The notes beneath the pieces were generated by a model. The model searched no databases. It saw nothing but the letters and a program-made list of their open reading frames with translations, and was not told the DNA's origin. DNA of 20,154 bases, taken from Betaproteobacteria bacterium (lineage in GTDB: Bacteria; Pseudomonadota; Gammaproteobacteria; Burkholderiales; SG8-39). This document shows, piece by piece, positions 13,960-20,154 of this stretch. The translations under genes and the position numbers were made by a program. Location of the stretch: contig JAFAGU010000287.1 of NCBI GenBank assembly GCA_019237595.1, positions 1 through 20,154 on the forward strand, in the 5' to 3' direction. Position 1 is the first letter of the stretch. Each line of letters begins with the position of its first letter.

Positions 13960-14795
13960 CAGTCCTGCTCGATCTTGTTCCGCAGGATGCCGACCTTGTC
14001 GATCTCCACCTCGACCGTGTCGCCCGGCTTCATCCAGAGGGGCGGCGTGCGGCGCGAGCCCACGCCCCCCGGCGTGCCGGTGACGATCACGTCGCCGGGG
14101 GCGAGCGGCGTAAAGGCGGAGATGTACTCGATCAGCTTCGGAAACTTGAAGATCATCATGTCGGTGGTGGCGTGCTGCATGCGCTCGCCATTCAGCCGGC
14201 ACGAGAGCGTGAGCGGCGTGCCGGGCGGGATTTCATCCGCCGTCACCATCCAGGGACCGAACGCGCCCGTGCCGACGAAGTTCTTCCCCGCGGTCCATTG
14301 CACGGTGTGGCGCTGCCAGTCGCGCACGGAGCCGTCGTTGTAGCAGGCGTAGCCGGCGATGTAGGACGAATAGTCCGGTTGCGCAATGCGCCTGCCGGCC
14401 TTGCCGATGACCAGCGCGATCTCAGCCTCGAAATCGAGGTGCGTGGACTCGCGCGGGCGCAGGAGCGGCTGCAGGTGCCCGATCTGCGATTCGGGAACGC
14501 GCAGGAAGAGCGCCGGGTTCTCCGTCTTGTCGCGCCCGGTCTCGACCCGGTGCTCCTCGTAGTTGAGGCCTACGCAAACGATCTTCCCCGGGTTCGGGAT
14601 GACGGGCAGCCACGTCACTTCGGAGACGCCATAGTCCGGCGCCTCGCCGGCAAGCTTGCGCGCTTCGTCGAGCCTCGCCCCGGCGATCAGCCCTTTCAGG
14701 TCGCCGCCGAGGCGGCGGCCGAGGTCGACGATTCCCTTGTCCGTGACCGCGCCGAAGGTCGTACCCTTCGGGGTCTTGAACGTCGCGAGTCTCAT
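13959..14795 (-). CDS. Fumarylacetoacetate hydrolase (FAH) family protein
   Basis: The 278-residue protein has the FAH fold shared by fumarylpyruvate hydrolase, 2-keto-4-pentenoate hydratase and oxaloacetate decarboxylase-type enzymes. VCVGLNYEEHRVETG (about 73-87) opens the catalytic domain. The metal site is complete, with Glu123 and Glu125 in DFEAEIALVIGK and Asp154 in YNDGSVRDWQ. The C-terminal GDVIVTGTPGGVGSRR loop is also typical. It is the first gene of the minus-strand operon (FAH, Bug receptor, amidohydrolase), so it probably handles an acylpyruvate or dienoate intermediate. The exact reaction cannot be assigned, since the family is catalytically diverse. Its ATG lies 62 nt from the divergent ABM gene. 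Confidence 0.94.
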   Translation of the reverse strand: MRLATFKTPKGTTFGAVTDKGIVDLGRRLGGDLKGLIAGARLDEARKLAGEAPDYGVSEVTWLPVIPNPGKIVCVGLNYEEHRVETGRDKTENPALFLRVPESQIGHLQPLLRPRESTHLDFEAEIALVIGKAGRRIAQPDYSSYIAGYACYNDGSVRDWQRHTVQWTAGKNFVGTGAFGPWMVTADEIPPGTPLTLSCRLNGERMQHATTDMMIFKFPKLIEYISAFTPLAPGDVIVTGTPGGVGSRRTPPLWMKPGDTVEVEIDKVGILRNKIEQD

Positions 14796-14834
14796 GGCAA
14801 GGCCGTCATGGGAAAGTCTCGAGTGTCATGCTGC

Positions 14835-14840
14835 TATAGT
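14835..14840 (+). promoter_or_regulatory. Candidate -10 box of the ABM gene
   Basis: TATAGT (5 of 6 consensus bases) lies in the 62-bp divergent gap, 17 nt before the ATG at 14858, and is followed by GAGGGGG at 14846-14852, a good Shine-Dalgarno 5 nt before that ATG. Transcription would begin near 14847, giving a very short leader. The same AT-rich patch may also serve the divergent FAH gene. Confidence 0.4.
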
Positions 14841-14857
14841 TTACCGAGGGGGTGGCG

Positions 14858-15202
14858 ATGGTCGCGGTGATTTTCGAATTCACGCCTGCCGAAGGGCGCT
14901 TCAAGGATTACATGGCGCTGGTCGAGACGCTGAAGGGCGACCTCGCTGCCGCCGAGGGCTTTATCTCCCTCGAGCGCTTCGAGAGCATCACGAACAAGGG
15001 CAAGTTCGTCTCGCTGCAGTTCTGGAAGGACGAGGAATCGGTGCGCAAATGGCGCAACCTGCAGAGGCATCGCGAGGCGCAGAAGCAGGGCCGCGCGAGG
15101 ATTTTCGCGTCCTACCGGCTCCGCATCGCGCAGGTCACCCGCGACTACACGATGACCGAGCGCGGCGAGGCGCCGCGCGACAGCGTGGAGATCCACGGAT
15201 AG
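14858..15202 (+). CDS. Antibiotic biosynthesis monooxygenase (ABM)-fold protein
   Basis: The 114-residue ferredoxin-like alpha/beta protein of the ABM superfamily acts, in known members, as a small dimeric oxygenase or heme-degrading enzyme. The pattern fits: an opening strand MVAVIFEFTP, a helix (FKDYMALVETLKGDLAAAEG), a strand FISLERFESI, then KFVSLQFWKDEESVRKWRN and a closing strand before a polar tail. The ATG at 14858 is preferred over the in-frame GTG at 14852 because of the GAGGGGG 5 nt upstream. The TAG overlaps an ATA that appears to be the start of the next gene. Position beside FAH and Bug genes suggests an accessory oxidation step, but substrate and activity are unknown. Confidence 0.85.
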   Translation: MVAVIFEFTPAEGRFKDYMALVETLKGDLAAAEGFISLERFESITNKGKFVSLQFWKDEESVRKWRNLQRHREAQKQGRARIFASYRLRIAQVTRDYTMTERGEAPRDSVEIHG

Positions 15203-15636
15203 TCCACACCTTCCTCTTCCGGGAAGCGACCTGGCGCGCCGAGGGCGAGTACACCGACGCGGGCGGGACGAAATTTGCCACCTCGGGAGAGACGACCGTG
15301 CGCCACGAGCCCGGCAGGTGGCGCTTCGAGGCGGTGCTGAGGCTGCGGGGCGATCCGACGCGCGTCACGCACAACCGCTACGAGATCGAGCCCTTCTCGG
15401 AGGGCGCGCGCTCGACGCACTGGACCTCCAGCAATCCGGCGATCGGCGCGCTGAGGGGGCGCTTCGTGCTCTCGGGCGACTCCATCCTCTCGTTCTACGC
15501 CAGCCCGACCGGCCGCTATCGCGGCTTCGAGTGCCTCAAGCAGGCGGGCGAGCGCAGCTACAGCGTGCGCGGCGCGATGCTGGACGAGGACAAGCTCATG
15601 TCCACCTGGGCGCTCGAGCTCACGCAGATCGGTTGA
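15199..15636 (+). CDS. Unknown protein with apparent ATA start, coupled to the ABM gene
   Basis: The frame encodes about 145 residues of coherent beta-rich sequence (FLFREATWRAEGEYTD, FATSGETTVRHE, RWRFEAVLRLRGD, RYEIEPF, ILSFYASPTGRYRGFE), as in a lipocalin-like barrel; I do not recognise the family. No ATG, GTG or TTG precedes this sequence in frame. At the expected place stands ATA (15199-15201), overlapping the ABM stop as ATAG, with GGAG at 15187-15190 exactly 8 nt upstream. So the start is either a genuine ATA, an ATG-to-ATA lesion or sequencing error, or else the frame is joined to ABM by a -1 shift. The first in-frame GTG (15298) would cut off the first third. Coding character is clear; expression is uncertain. 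Confidence 0.55.
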   Translation: MVHTFLFREATWRAEGEYTDAGGTKFATSGETTVRHEPGRWRFEAVLRLRGDPTRVTHNRYEIEPFSEGARSTHWTSSNPAIGALRGRFVLSGDSILSFYASPTGRYRGFECLKQAGERSYSVRGAMLDEDKLMSTWALELTQIG

Positions 15637-15667
15637 GCGGTTGCTTTCGGGCGATGGGCGCGCGGCC

Positions 15668-15683
15668 CTGACGCGCGCGTCAG
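15668..15683. repeat. 16-bp perfect palindrome upstream of the heptad-repeat gene
   Basis: CTGACGCGCGCGTCAG reads the same on both strands. It lies 31 nt after the stop at 15636 and about 110 nt before the ATG at 15795. It could be an operator for a dimeric regulator or the stem of a terminator for the upstream pair, though no T-tract follows. Confidence 0.4.
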
Positions 15684-15699
15684 CCGTCGCACATATCTC

Positions 15700-15713
15700 G
15701 TAACAGCCTTTAC
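15700..15713. promoter_or_regulatory. Promoter region of the heptad-repeat gene with GTAA...TTAC
   Basis: The 158-bp gap 15637-15794 is the longest in the window. GTAA at 15700-15703 and TTAC at 15710-15713 form a short inverted repeat with a 6-nt spacer in an AT-richer patch, a candidate regulator site or core promoter. An unused AAAGGAG (15750-15756) and the inverted repeat CATGGCA/TGCCATG (15758-15773) follow in the presumed leader. Confidence 0.25.
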
Positions 15714-15794
15714 ATGGAACGCGTAGCTTCGCAGCGGCCGCGCGCCTAGAAAGGAGCCATGGCATGTGCCATGACTCTTGGAAAGGGAATCGCC

Positions 15795-16418
15795 ATGTTG
15801 AGGAAGAGCGTTCTTGCAATCGCGTGCGGGCTCGCCGTCTCGGCCGCCGCGCATGCCCAGACGAGCGACGGAAGCTGGTCGCGCAGCGGCCCGGGAGACT
15901 GGACGAGCCTCGGCCGGATCAGCCATGCGGAGGACCAGGTCCGGAGCGACCGCCACGCGGTGGGTGCCGACCTCGGCGCCGTTCGCCAGGACCGCGGCGA
16001 ACTTCGGAGCGACCAGCAGGCGCTCGGCCAGGACCGCAGCGACCTGCGCGCCGACCGCGCGAAGCTCGCGGCGGATCGCGCGAGCCACAACGAAACCGCC
16101 CTGCGCGCCGACTACCGGGCGCTAAGGACGGACGAGCGCCGTCTCTCTGCCGATTCGCGCGAGCTTCGCCACGACGAGCATCGCCTGGCCGCGGACGAGC
16201 ACCGCCTCGCCCGCGCCGAGCACGCGCTGCATCGCGACCAGCGGGAGCTTCGGCACGACGAGCGCGTTGCGCACGAGGATCATCGCGCCAGCACGCAGCC
16301 CACGCATGCAGGCACGCCGGCCTCGCAAGGGAGCGCGCCGGCCACGCACGCCGCAGCGCATTCCGGGTTCCAGCGCACGAGCTACCAGGGCGCGGCGCAT
16401 GGCCGCGGGAATCGCTAG
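15795..16418 (+). CDS. Secreted Asp/Arg/His-rich heptad-repeat protein
   Basis: The 207-residue product begins with a signal peptide (MLRKSVLAIACGLAVSAAAHA) cleaved before Gln, so it is periplasmic or exported. From about residue 55 to 165 it consists of roughly 14 seven-residue units of the form D-x-x-x-L-x-x, for example DRSDLRA, DRAKLAA, DERRLSA, DSRELRH, DEHRLAA, with one break near NETALRADYRALR. Such a pattern predicts one long, highly charged helix or coiled coil. The tail is Ala/Thr/His/Gly-rich and disordered. The ATG at 15795 was chosen for its signal peptide and AAAGGGA about 7 nt before; in-frame ATGs at 15759 and 15771 would add a non-signal extension. Its TAG forms a shared CTAG with the convergent amidase stop. 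I know no function for it. Confidence 0.82.
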   Translation: MLRKSVLAIACGLAVSAAAHAQTSDGSWSRSGPGDWTSLGRISHAEDQVRSDRHAVGADLGAVRQDRGELRSDQQALGQDRSDLRADRAKLAADRASHNETALRADYRALRTDERRLSADSRELRHDEHRLAADEHRLARAEHALHRDQRELRHDERVAHEDHRASTQPTHAGTPASQGSAPATHAAAHSGFQRTSYQGAAHGRGNR

Positions 16419-17806
16419 GGCTTCGGCAGGACGACGGGCCGCGCGGTCTCGAACGCGCGGGCGGCGCGCAGCACGAGCGCGTCCGCGTAGCGCGGCCCGA
16501 CGATCTGCAGCCCGACGGGGAGGCCGCTCTTCGTGAGGCCGCAGGGGATCGATGCGGCGGGCTGCTGCGTCAGGTTGAACGGGTAGGTGAACGGCGTCCA
16601 GTCGGTCCACCTTCCGTTTTTCGCATCTTCGGGGAATTCCTTGCCGGCGTCGAACGCCGGCACGGCGAGCGTCGGCGTCACGAGCAGGTCGAACTCGCGA
16701 TGGAAGAGGTTCATCTGCATGCCGAGTGCGCCGCGCTTCAGCTGCGCGTCGAGGAGGGCATGCGAGCCGAGCTTTTCGCCTTCCCGGGCGACTTCCAGGA
16801 GGCCGGCATCGACGAGGGGCTTTTTCGCCTCCGGGATTCCCTTGACGAGGAACGCCGCGCCGGAGAACCAGTGCGCGCGGAACACCGGCTCCGGATTCTC
16901 GAAACCCGGGTCGCGCTCCTCCAGGCGCGCGCCGAGGTCGGAAAACACCGAAAGGCTTTTCCTGAAGAGCTCGCGCACTTCGCCGTCGAGCCTGGCGTAG
17001 CCGAGATCCGCCGAGGCGGCGATCCGCAGTCCCTTGATTCCATCATCCAGGTGCGAGCGGTAGTCGCGCGCGTCGTAGGGCAGCGCAAGCCAGTCGCGCG
17101 CGTCCGGGAGGGAAAGGACGTTCAGCATGAGCGCTGCGTCGGCGACTGAGCGCGTCATCGGGCCGAGGTGGGCCACGGTGCCGAAGGGCGAGAGCGGCCA
17201 CGCCGGCACGCGGCCGAAGGAGGGCTTGAGGCCGAAGATGCCGGTGAACGAGCAGGGGATGCGGATCGAGCCGCCTCCGTCGGTGCCCACGGCGAGCGCG
17301 CCCATCCCGGAGGCGATCGCGGCGGCCGCTCCGCCCGAGGAGCCGCCCGGCGTCTTCTGCGGATTCCATGGATTGCGCGTGATCCCGGTGAGCGGGCTGT
17401 CCGTCACGCCTTTCCAGCCGAACTCCGGCGTCGTCGTCTTGCCCAGGAGCAGCGCGCCGTGCTCGCGCAAGCGCGCCGTCGCCGGCGCATCGTCGTTCCA
17501 CGCCCCTTTCGCATCGACCGTCTTCGATCCTCGCAAGGTCGGCCAGCCCTTCGTGAGCACGATGTCCTTGATGGAGGTCGGCACTCCGTCGAGGAGGCCC
17601 TTCGGCTCGCCGCGCATCCAGCGCGCCTCCGAGGCCTTCGCGTCCTCCAGGATCGTCTGGGAGACGAGGTTGAAGGCGTTCAGCTTCGGGTTGAGCGCCT
17701 CGATGCGCGAGAGGACCGCCCGCGCCACTTCCACAGGCGAGAGGGCATGCATTCGGTACCGATCGAGGAGCTCGGTCGCCGTGAGCGCGCAAAGGTCCGT
17801 GCTCAT
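16415..17806 (-). CDS. Amidase-signature family amidase
   Basis: The 463-residue amidase hydrolyses an amide (or related C-N bond) by the Ser-cisSer-Lys mechanism. The triad is readable as Lys80 in GVPTSIKD, Ser156 in GGSSGG and the nucleophile Ser180 in GTDGGGSIRIP. Flanking blocks LGKTTTPEFGWKG and GLKPSFGRVP and a C-terminal GLPVGLQIVGPRYAD are also typical. Length is normal for the family. The ATG at 17806 lies 10 nt after the VOC-gene stop, so the two form an operon. An upstream open stretch reaches into the VOC gene and has no amidase sequence. It lacks GatB/GatC neighbours, so a tRNA amidotransferase role is unlikely. The substrate is unknown. Confidence 0.94.
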   Translation of the reverse strand: MSTDLCALTATELLDRYRMHALSPVEVARAVLSRIEALNPKLNAFNLVSQTILEDAKASEARWMRGEPKGLLDGVPTSIKDIVLTKGWPTLRGSKTVDAKGAWNDDAPATARLREHGALLLGKTTTPEFGWKGVTDSPLTGITRNPWNPQKTPGGSSGGAAAAIASGMGALAVGTDGGGSIRIPCSFTGIFGLKPSFGRVPAWPLSPFGTVAHLGPMTRSVADAALMLNVLSLPDARDWLALPYDARDYRSHLDDGIKGLRIAASADLGYARLDGEVRELFRKSLSVFSDLGARLEERDPGFENPEPVFRAHWFSGAAFLVKGIPEAKKPLVDAGLLEVAREGEKLGSHALLDAQLKRGALGMQMNLFHREFDLLVTPTLAVPAFDAGKEFPEDAKNGRWTDWTPFTYPFNLTQQPAASIPCGLTKSGLPVGLQIVGPRYADALVLRAARAFETARPVVLPKP

Positions 17807-17816
17807 GCGCTCGATT

Positions 17817-18677
17817 CTAGAAGACCCAGGCGCCGCCCAGCGCCTCGGGCAACGAAACGCACCGGCGTCCGCCGGGCTTCGTGACTTCCAGTCCTGCCTT
17901 TGCGCAGAGCGCGGCAAAATCGCCCGGCTCGCGGACCTTGAGCTCGATCGCCGCGACGGCCGGCGCCGCCGGCACATTTGGAATCAGCCGGGAAAGCGCT
18001 TCGCGACTGGCGATGTGGATTGTTCCGCGGGAAGTCTCCAGCACGACGCCGTCGTCGTGCGGGGAGGGCAGGAGGCCGGAGAATTCCGCCCAGCGTGCGG
18101 CCGTGAGCGCGGGGTCTTCCGCTACGAGGTACGCGGCGGCGAGGGCGGTGACGCCGTTGCGATGGCCGAGATTCTTTTCTTCCCAAAGCACTTCGGGCGT
18201 GAGGTGCTCGCAATATTGCGCCCGGCATTCCGGCATCGCCTCGGCGGGCGCGTAGACAACGCGAAACCCGACCTCGCGCCCGTCGTCGATCCGCCGGCGA
18301 AGCTCCACGAGCGGCTCGGGCGAGAATCCGTGCGACGCGAGCCGTGCATGCTCCTCTTGCGCCGCCGGGGTGCCATAACAGACGAGGTGCACGCCGGAAT
18401 AGCGCTGCATCGAGCGCCGGATGCGCTCGGCGTTGGGCGTGTCCATCGTGGGCGCGAGGATCTCGAGGTAGCCCTCCTCGAGCATGACGCAGCGGTTGGA
18501 AGTGCCGGCGGGCTTGCCGTTCGCGACGTGGTGCGAAACGGGCGTCGGCGAAAAGCCGAGCGCCTCCAGGAGCCGCGCCGCCGCGTCGAGGTCGCGGACG
18601 AAGTGCCCGACATGGTCGAGCACGAGCGCGCCCGGCGCCGGCTTTTGCCTCTGCGAAACCAGCGTCCGCGAAACCAT
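17817..18677 (-). CDS. VOC/glyoxalase-like domain protein
   Basis: The 286-residue protein has an N-terminal vicinal-oxygen-chelate-like module: VLDHVGHFVRDLDAAARLLEALGFSPTP (about 19-46) is the standard opening strand-helix, then an NRCVMLEEGYLEILAPT strand pair with a metal-type Glu. A second, weaker half at about 160-250 includes GVTALAAAYLVAEDP. This matches the glyoxalase-like family used widely for dioxygenases, isomerases and hydrolases. The ATG at 18677 lies 27 bp from the divergent TPP-enzyme start and lacks a clear ribosome site. It is the first gene of the VOC-amidase operon. Whether it is an enzyme or a binding protein cannot be told. Confidence 0.85.
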   Translation of the reverse strand: MVSRTLVSQRQKPAPGALVLDHVGHFVRDLDAAARLLEALGFSPTPVSHHVANGKPAGTSNRCVMLEEGYLEILAPTMDTPNAERIRRSMQRYSGVHLVCYGTPAAQEEHARLASHGFSPEPLVELRRRIDDGREVGFRVVYAPAEAMPECRAQYCEHLTPEVLWEEKNLGHRNGVTALAAAYLVAEDPALTAARWAEFSGLLPSPHDDGVVLETSRGTIHIASREALSRLIPNVPAAPAVAAIELKVREPGDFAALCAKAGLEVTKPGGRRCVSLPEALGGAWVF

Positions 18678-18704
18678 GCGAGGGAATCATTTTAATATAG
18701 GCGC
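18678..18704. promoter_or_regulatory. Compact divergent promoter between VOC and TPP-enzyme genes
   Basis: Only 27 bp separate the two starts, and the centre is AT-rich (TTTTAATATA), in sharp contrast to its surroundings. On the plus strand TAATAT (18693-18698) ends 6 nt before the ATG at 18705, with no Shine-Dalgarno. On the minus strand TATATT overlaps the same patch about 16 nt before the VOC ATG. One AT patch may serve both directions. Confidence 0.4.
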
Positions 18705-20096
18705 ATGAACAAGCCCGTCGAGTCGCCGGCGGCGACGCTCACCGGCGCGCAAGCGGTCGTCGAGATGCTGAAGGGGCACGGCGTCGAGGTGATCTTCGGC
18801 CTGTGCGGCGACACGAGCCTGCCGCTCTACGATGCTTTTTTCGATTCCGGCATCAAGCATGTGCTCACGCGCGACGAGCGCCACGCTGCGTACATGGCGG
18901 ATGGCTACGCGCGCGTGACCGGCAAGGTCGGCGTGTGCGAAGGGCCCTCCGGCGGAGGGGCGACGTACCTTCTTCCCGGCCTCGTCGAGGCGAACGAGTC
19001 CTCGATCCCGATCCTCGCGCTGAACACCGACGTTTCCGTTTCTTCCCGGGGCAAATTCACGCTCACGGAGCTGGACCAGCGCGCGCTGATGAAGCCCCTG
19101 ACGAAATGGAACGCCGTGCTCGACCGCTCGGTCGACATCCCCCGCGTCTTCCGGGCCGCCTTCGAACAGATGACGAGCGGCCGCCCGGGGTCGGCGCACA
19201 TCGCACTTCCCTTCGACGTGCAGAACGGGCCCGTGGAGCGCGCCGACGTGTGGGCGGATCCTTCTCTCGGCGCCTATCCGTCGCGGCGCGTGGCGCCCGA
19301 TCCTTCGCTCGTCGAGCTTGCGGCGAAGCTCGTGCGCAAGTCGAAGCATCCGCTCTTCATCTGCGGCGGGGGCGTCGTGCTCTCGCGGGCCGAAGGTGAG
19401 CTCGCAGACCTTGCGGAGAAGATCGGCGCGCCGGTAGCGACCACGATCAGCGGCAAGGGCTCGATCGACGAGCGCAGCGCGCGCGCCGTAGGCGTCGTGG
19501 GCTCGAACGGGGGCACGCCGCAGACTCGCGCCATCGTCGATGCGGCCGACCTCGTCATCTTCGTCGGCTGCCGCGCCGGCTCCGTGACCACCGAGCGGTG
19601 GCGCCATCCCGCGCCCGGGAAGGCCAGGATCATCCACATCGACATCGATCCGGCGGTTCCGGGGACGAACTACGCGGTCGACGTGCCTCTCGTGGGCGAT
19701 GCGAAGCTTTGCCTTTCCGCCCTGGACGAAGCGCTCGGCGACTTGCGCGTCTCGGATGATTTGTCTCGAGTAGCAGCAATGAAGGCCGAGAAATTCGAGG
19801 CGTTCGAGAAGCTCGCGGCCTCGAACGACTCTCCGATCAAGCCGGAGCGAGTCGTCGCCACGCTTTCGAAGCTCCTCGACGACGATGCGATCGTCGTGGC
19901 GGACCCCGGTACCCCTTGCCCCTACTTTTCGGCGTACTACACCGTCAAGGGGACCGGAAGGCGCTATTTCTCCAACCGCGCCCATGGCGCGCTCGGCTAT
20001 TCGCTCGCCGCGGCGATCGGCGCTCACTTCGGCCGGCCCTCGGTGAAGACCGTCGCCGTCATGTGCGATGGCAGCTTCGGCATGTGCGCGGGGTAG
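18705..20096 (+). CDS. Thiamine-diphosphate enzyme (acetolactate synthase-like), cut by in-frame TAG
   Basis: The 463 codons up to TAG encode a three-domain ThDP enzyme of the acetolactate synthase/benzoylformate decarboxylase type. Visible are the PYR domain with catalytic-type Glu58 in RDERHAAYMADGYAR, the middle domain (HPLFICGGGVVLSRAEGELA; IIHIDIDP at about 310) and the start of the PP domain. The cofactor motif begins at CDGSFGM (454-460; the usual first Gly is Cys), but TAG stands at codon 464 where relatives normally have Glu (GELET-like). The same frame continues past it with fitting sequence to the window end. The truncated product lacks the rest of the ThDP/Mg site and should be inactive. 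A GAG-to-TAG mutation or a sequence error is likely. The ATG at 18705 may be leaderless. Confidence 0.85.
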   Translation: MNKPVESPAATLTGAQAVVEMLKGHGVEVIFGLCGDTSLPLYDAFFDSGIKHVLTRDERHAAYMADGYARVTGKVGVCEGPSGGGATYLLPGLVEANESSIPILALNTDVSVSSRGKFTLTELDQRALMKPLTKWNAVLDRSVDIPRVFRAAFEQMTSGRPGSAHIALPFDVQNGPVERADVWADPSLGAYPSRRVAPDPSLVELAAKLVRKSKHPLFICGGGVVLSRAEGELADLAEKIGAPVATTISGKGSIDERSARAVGVVGSNGGTPQTRAIVDAADLVIFVGCRAGSVTTERWRHPAPGKARIIHIDIDPAVPGTNYAVDVPLVGDAKLCLSALDEALGDLRVSDDLSRVAAMKAEKFEAFEKLAASNDSPIKPERVVATLSKLLDDDAIVVADPGTPCPYFSAYYTVKGTGRRYFSNRAHGALGYSLAAAIGAHFGRPSVKTVAVMCDGSFGMCAG

Positions 20097-20154
20097 CTCG
20101 AGACGGTCGTTCGCCATCGGCTGCCGGTCACATTCATCGTGATCTCGAACGCGG
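20097..20154 (+). pseudogene. Continuation of the ThDP-enzyme frame after the TAG
   Basis: Read in the same frame, these bases encode LETVVRHRLPVTFIVISNA, the expected second half of the ThDP-binding motif. Its Asn lies 27 residues after the motif Asp, matching the metal-binding GDG-x(24-27)-N spacing. There is no start for a separate gene. The gene runs off the window. Confidence 0.75.

Noticed and set aside
15850..16300. CRISPR-like or tandem DNA repeat in the heptad region
   Set aside because: The repetition is at the protein level with variable codons and no spacer-repeat structure of CRISPR length.
18687..20117. 476-codon open frame on the minus strand opposite the ThDP enzyme
   Set aside because: It is a shadow of the plus-strand gene in GC-rich sequence: Arg/Asp/His-rich composition, no recognisable domain. 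The plus strand shows clear enzyme motifs.
3457..20154. Amber (TAG) reassignment as an explanation for the odd TAG codons
   Set aside because: TAG is the natural stop of many genes here (right ATPase, PqiC-like lipoprotein, amidase, VOC protein, amidohydrolase, ABM, heptad protein), so a general recoding is not supported.
1..20154. Mobile elements, tRNA or rRNA genes, attachment sites
   Set aside because: No transposase, integrase, terminal inverted repeats, tRNA cloverleaf or rRNA sequence was seen on either strand by reading.

Overview
The window is GC-rich, densely packed bacterial chromosome. It has few gaps, many 1-19 nt gene overlaps and no RNA genes, insertion sequences or CRISPR. Several traits together suggest a betaproteobacterium, probably Burkholderiales or a related uncultured lineage: a Bug/TctC-type solute receptor with no transporter beside it, PqiC/Mla-type MCE lipid-transport genes, a CoA-transferase/crotonase/acyl-CoA ligase cluster, and strong GC bias at third codon positions. 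The assignment is inferred from gene content, not from a marker gene.

Layout. (1) 1-3419, plus strand: the tail of a membrane protein, then an overlapping trio of family III CoA-transferase, enoyl-CoA hydratase/isomerase and AMP-forming acyl-CoA ligase, able to activate and process an unidentified carboxylic acid. (2) 3457-10122: two MCE (Mla-like) lipid-transport operons back to back, sharing a 60-bp divergent control region. The right operon is canonical: STAS-MlaE permease fusion, intact ABC ATPase, MlaD-like MCE protein, PqiC-like lipoprotein. The left operon has a plain MlaE permease, an ATPase-like protein in which the usual nucleotide-handling motifs are lost or altered, an MCE protein, and a TPR-type lipoprotein in place of the PqiC-like one. 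All its genes are joined by 4-nt start/stop overlaps. (3) 10137-12021: a membrane diguanylate cyclase probably cotranscribed with the right MCE operon, a small unknown membrane protein and a DUF2721-type membrane protein. (4) 12018-14795, minus strand: an operon of FAH-family hydrolase/hydratase, orphan Bug receptor and ACMSD-like amidohydrolase, suggesting breakdown of a ring-cleavage or dicarboxylate-type compound. (5) 14858-16418, plus strand: an ABM-fold monooxygenase-like protein, an unknown protein whose only well-placed start is ATA, and a secreted heptad-repeat protein. (6) 16415-18677, minus strand: a VOC/glyoxalase-like protein and an amidase. (7) 18705 to the end: a thiamine-diphosphate enzyme interrupted by an in-frame TAG inside its cofactor-binding motif.

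The most unusual part is the MCE double operon. The left ATPase-like gene is an intact, tightly coupled reading frame, yet the encoded protein has lost the Walker A glycines, Q-loop Gln, LSGG signature and Walker B catalytic Glu. That suggests a pseudo-ATPase in an asymmetric or regulated lipid transporter. Other points to check are three starts with a -10-like box only 6-8 nt upstream and no Shine-Dalgarno (possible leaderless mRNAs), the ATA start, the amber codon in the TPP enzyme, and two convergent gene pairs whose stop codons overlap.
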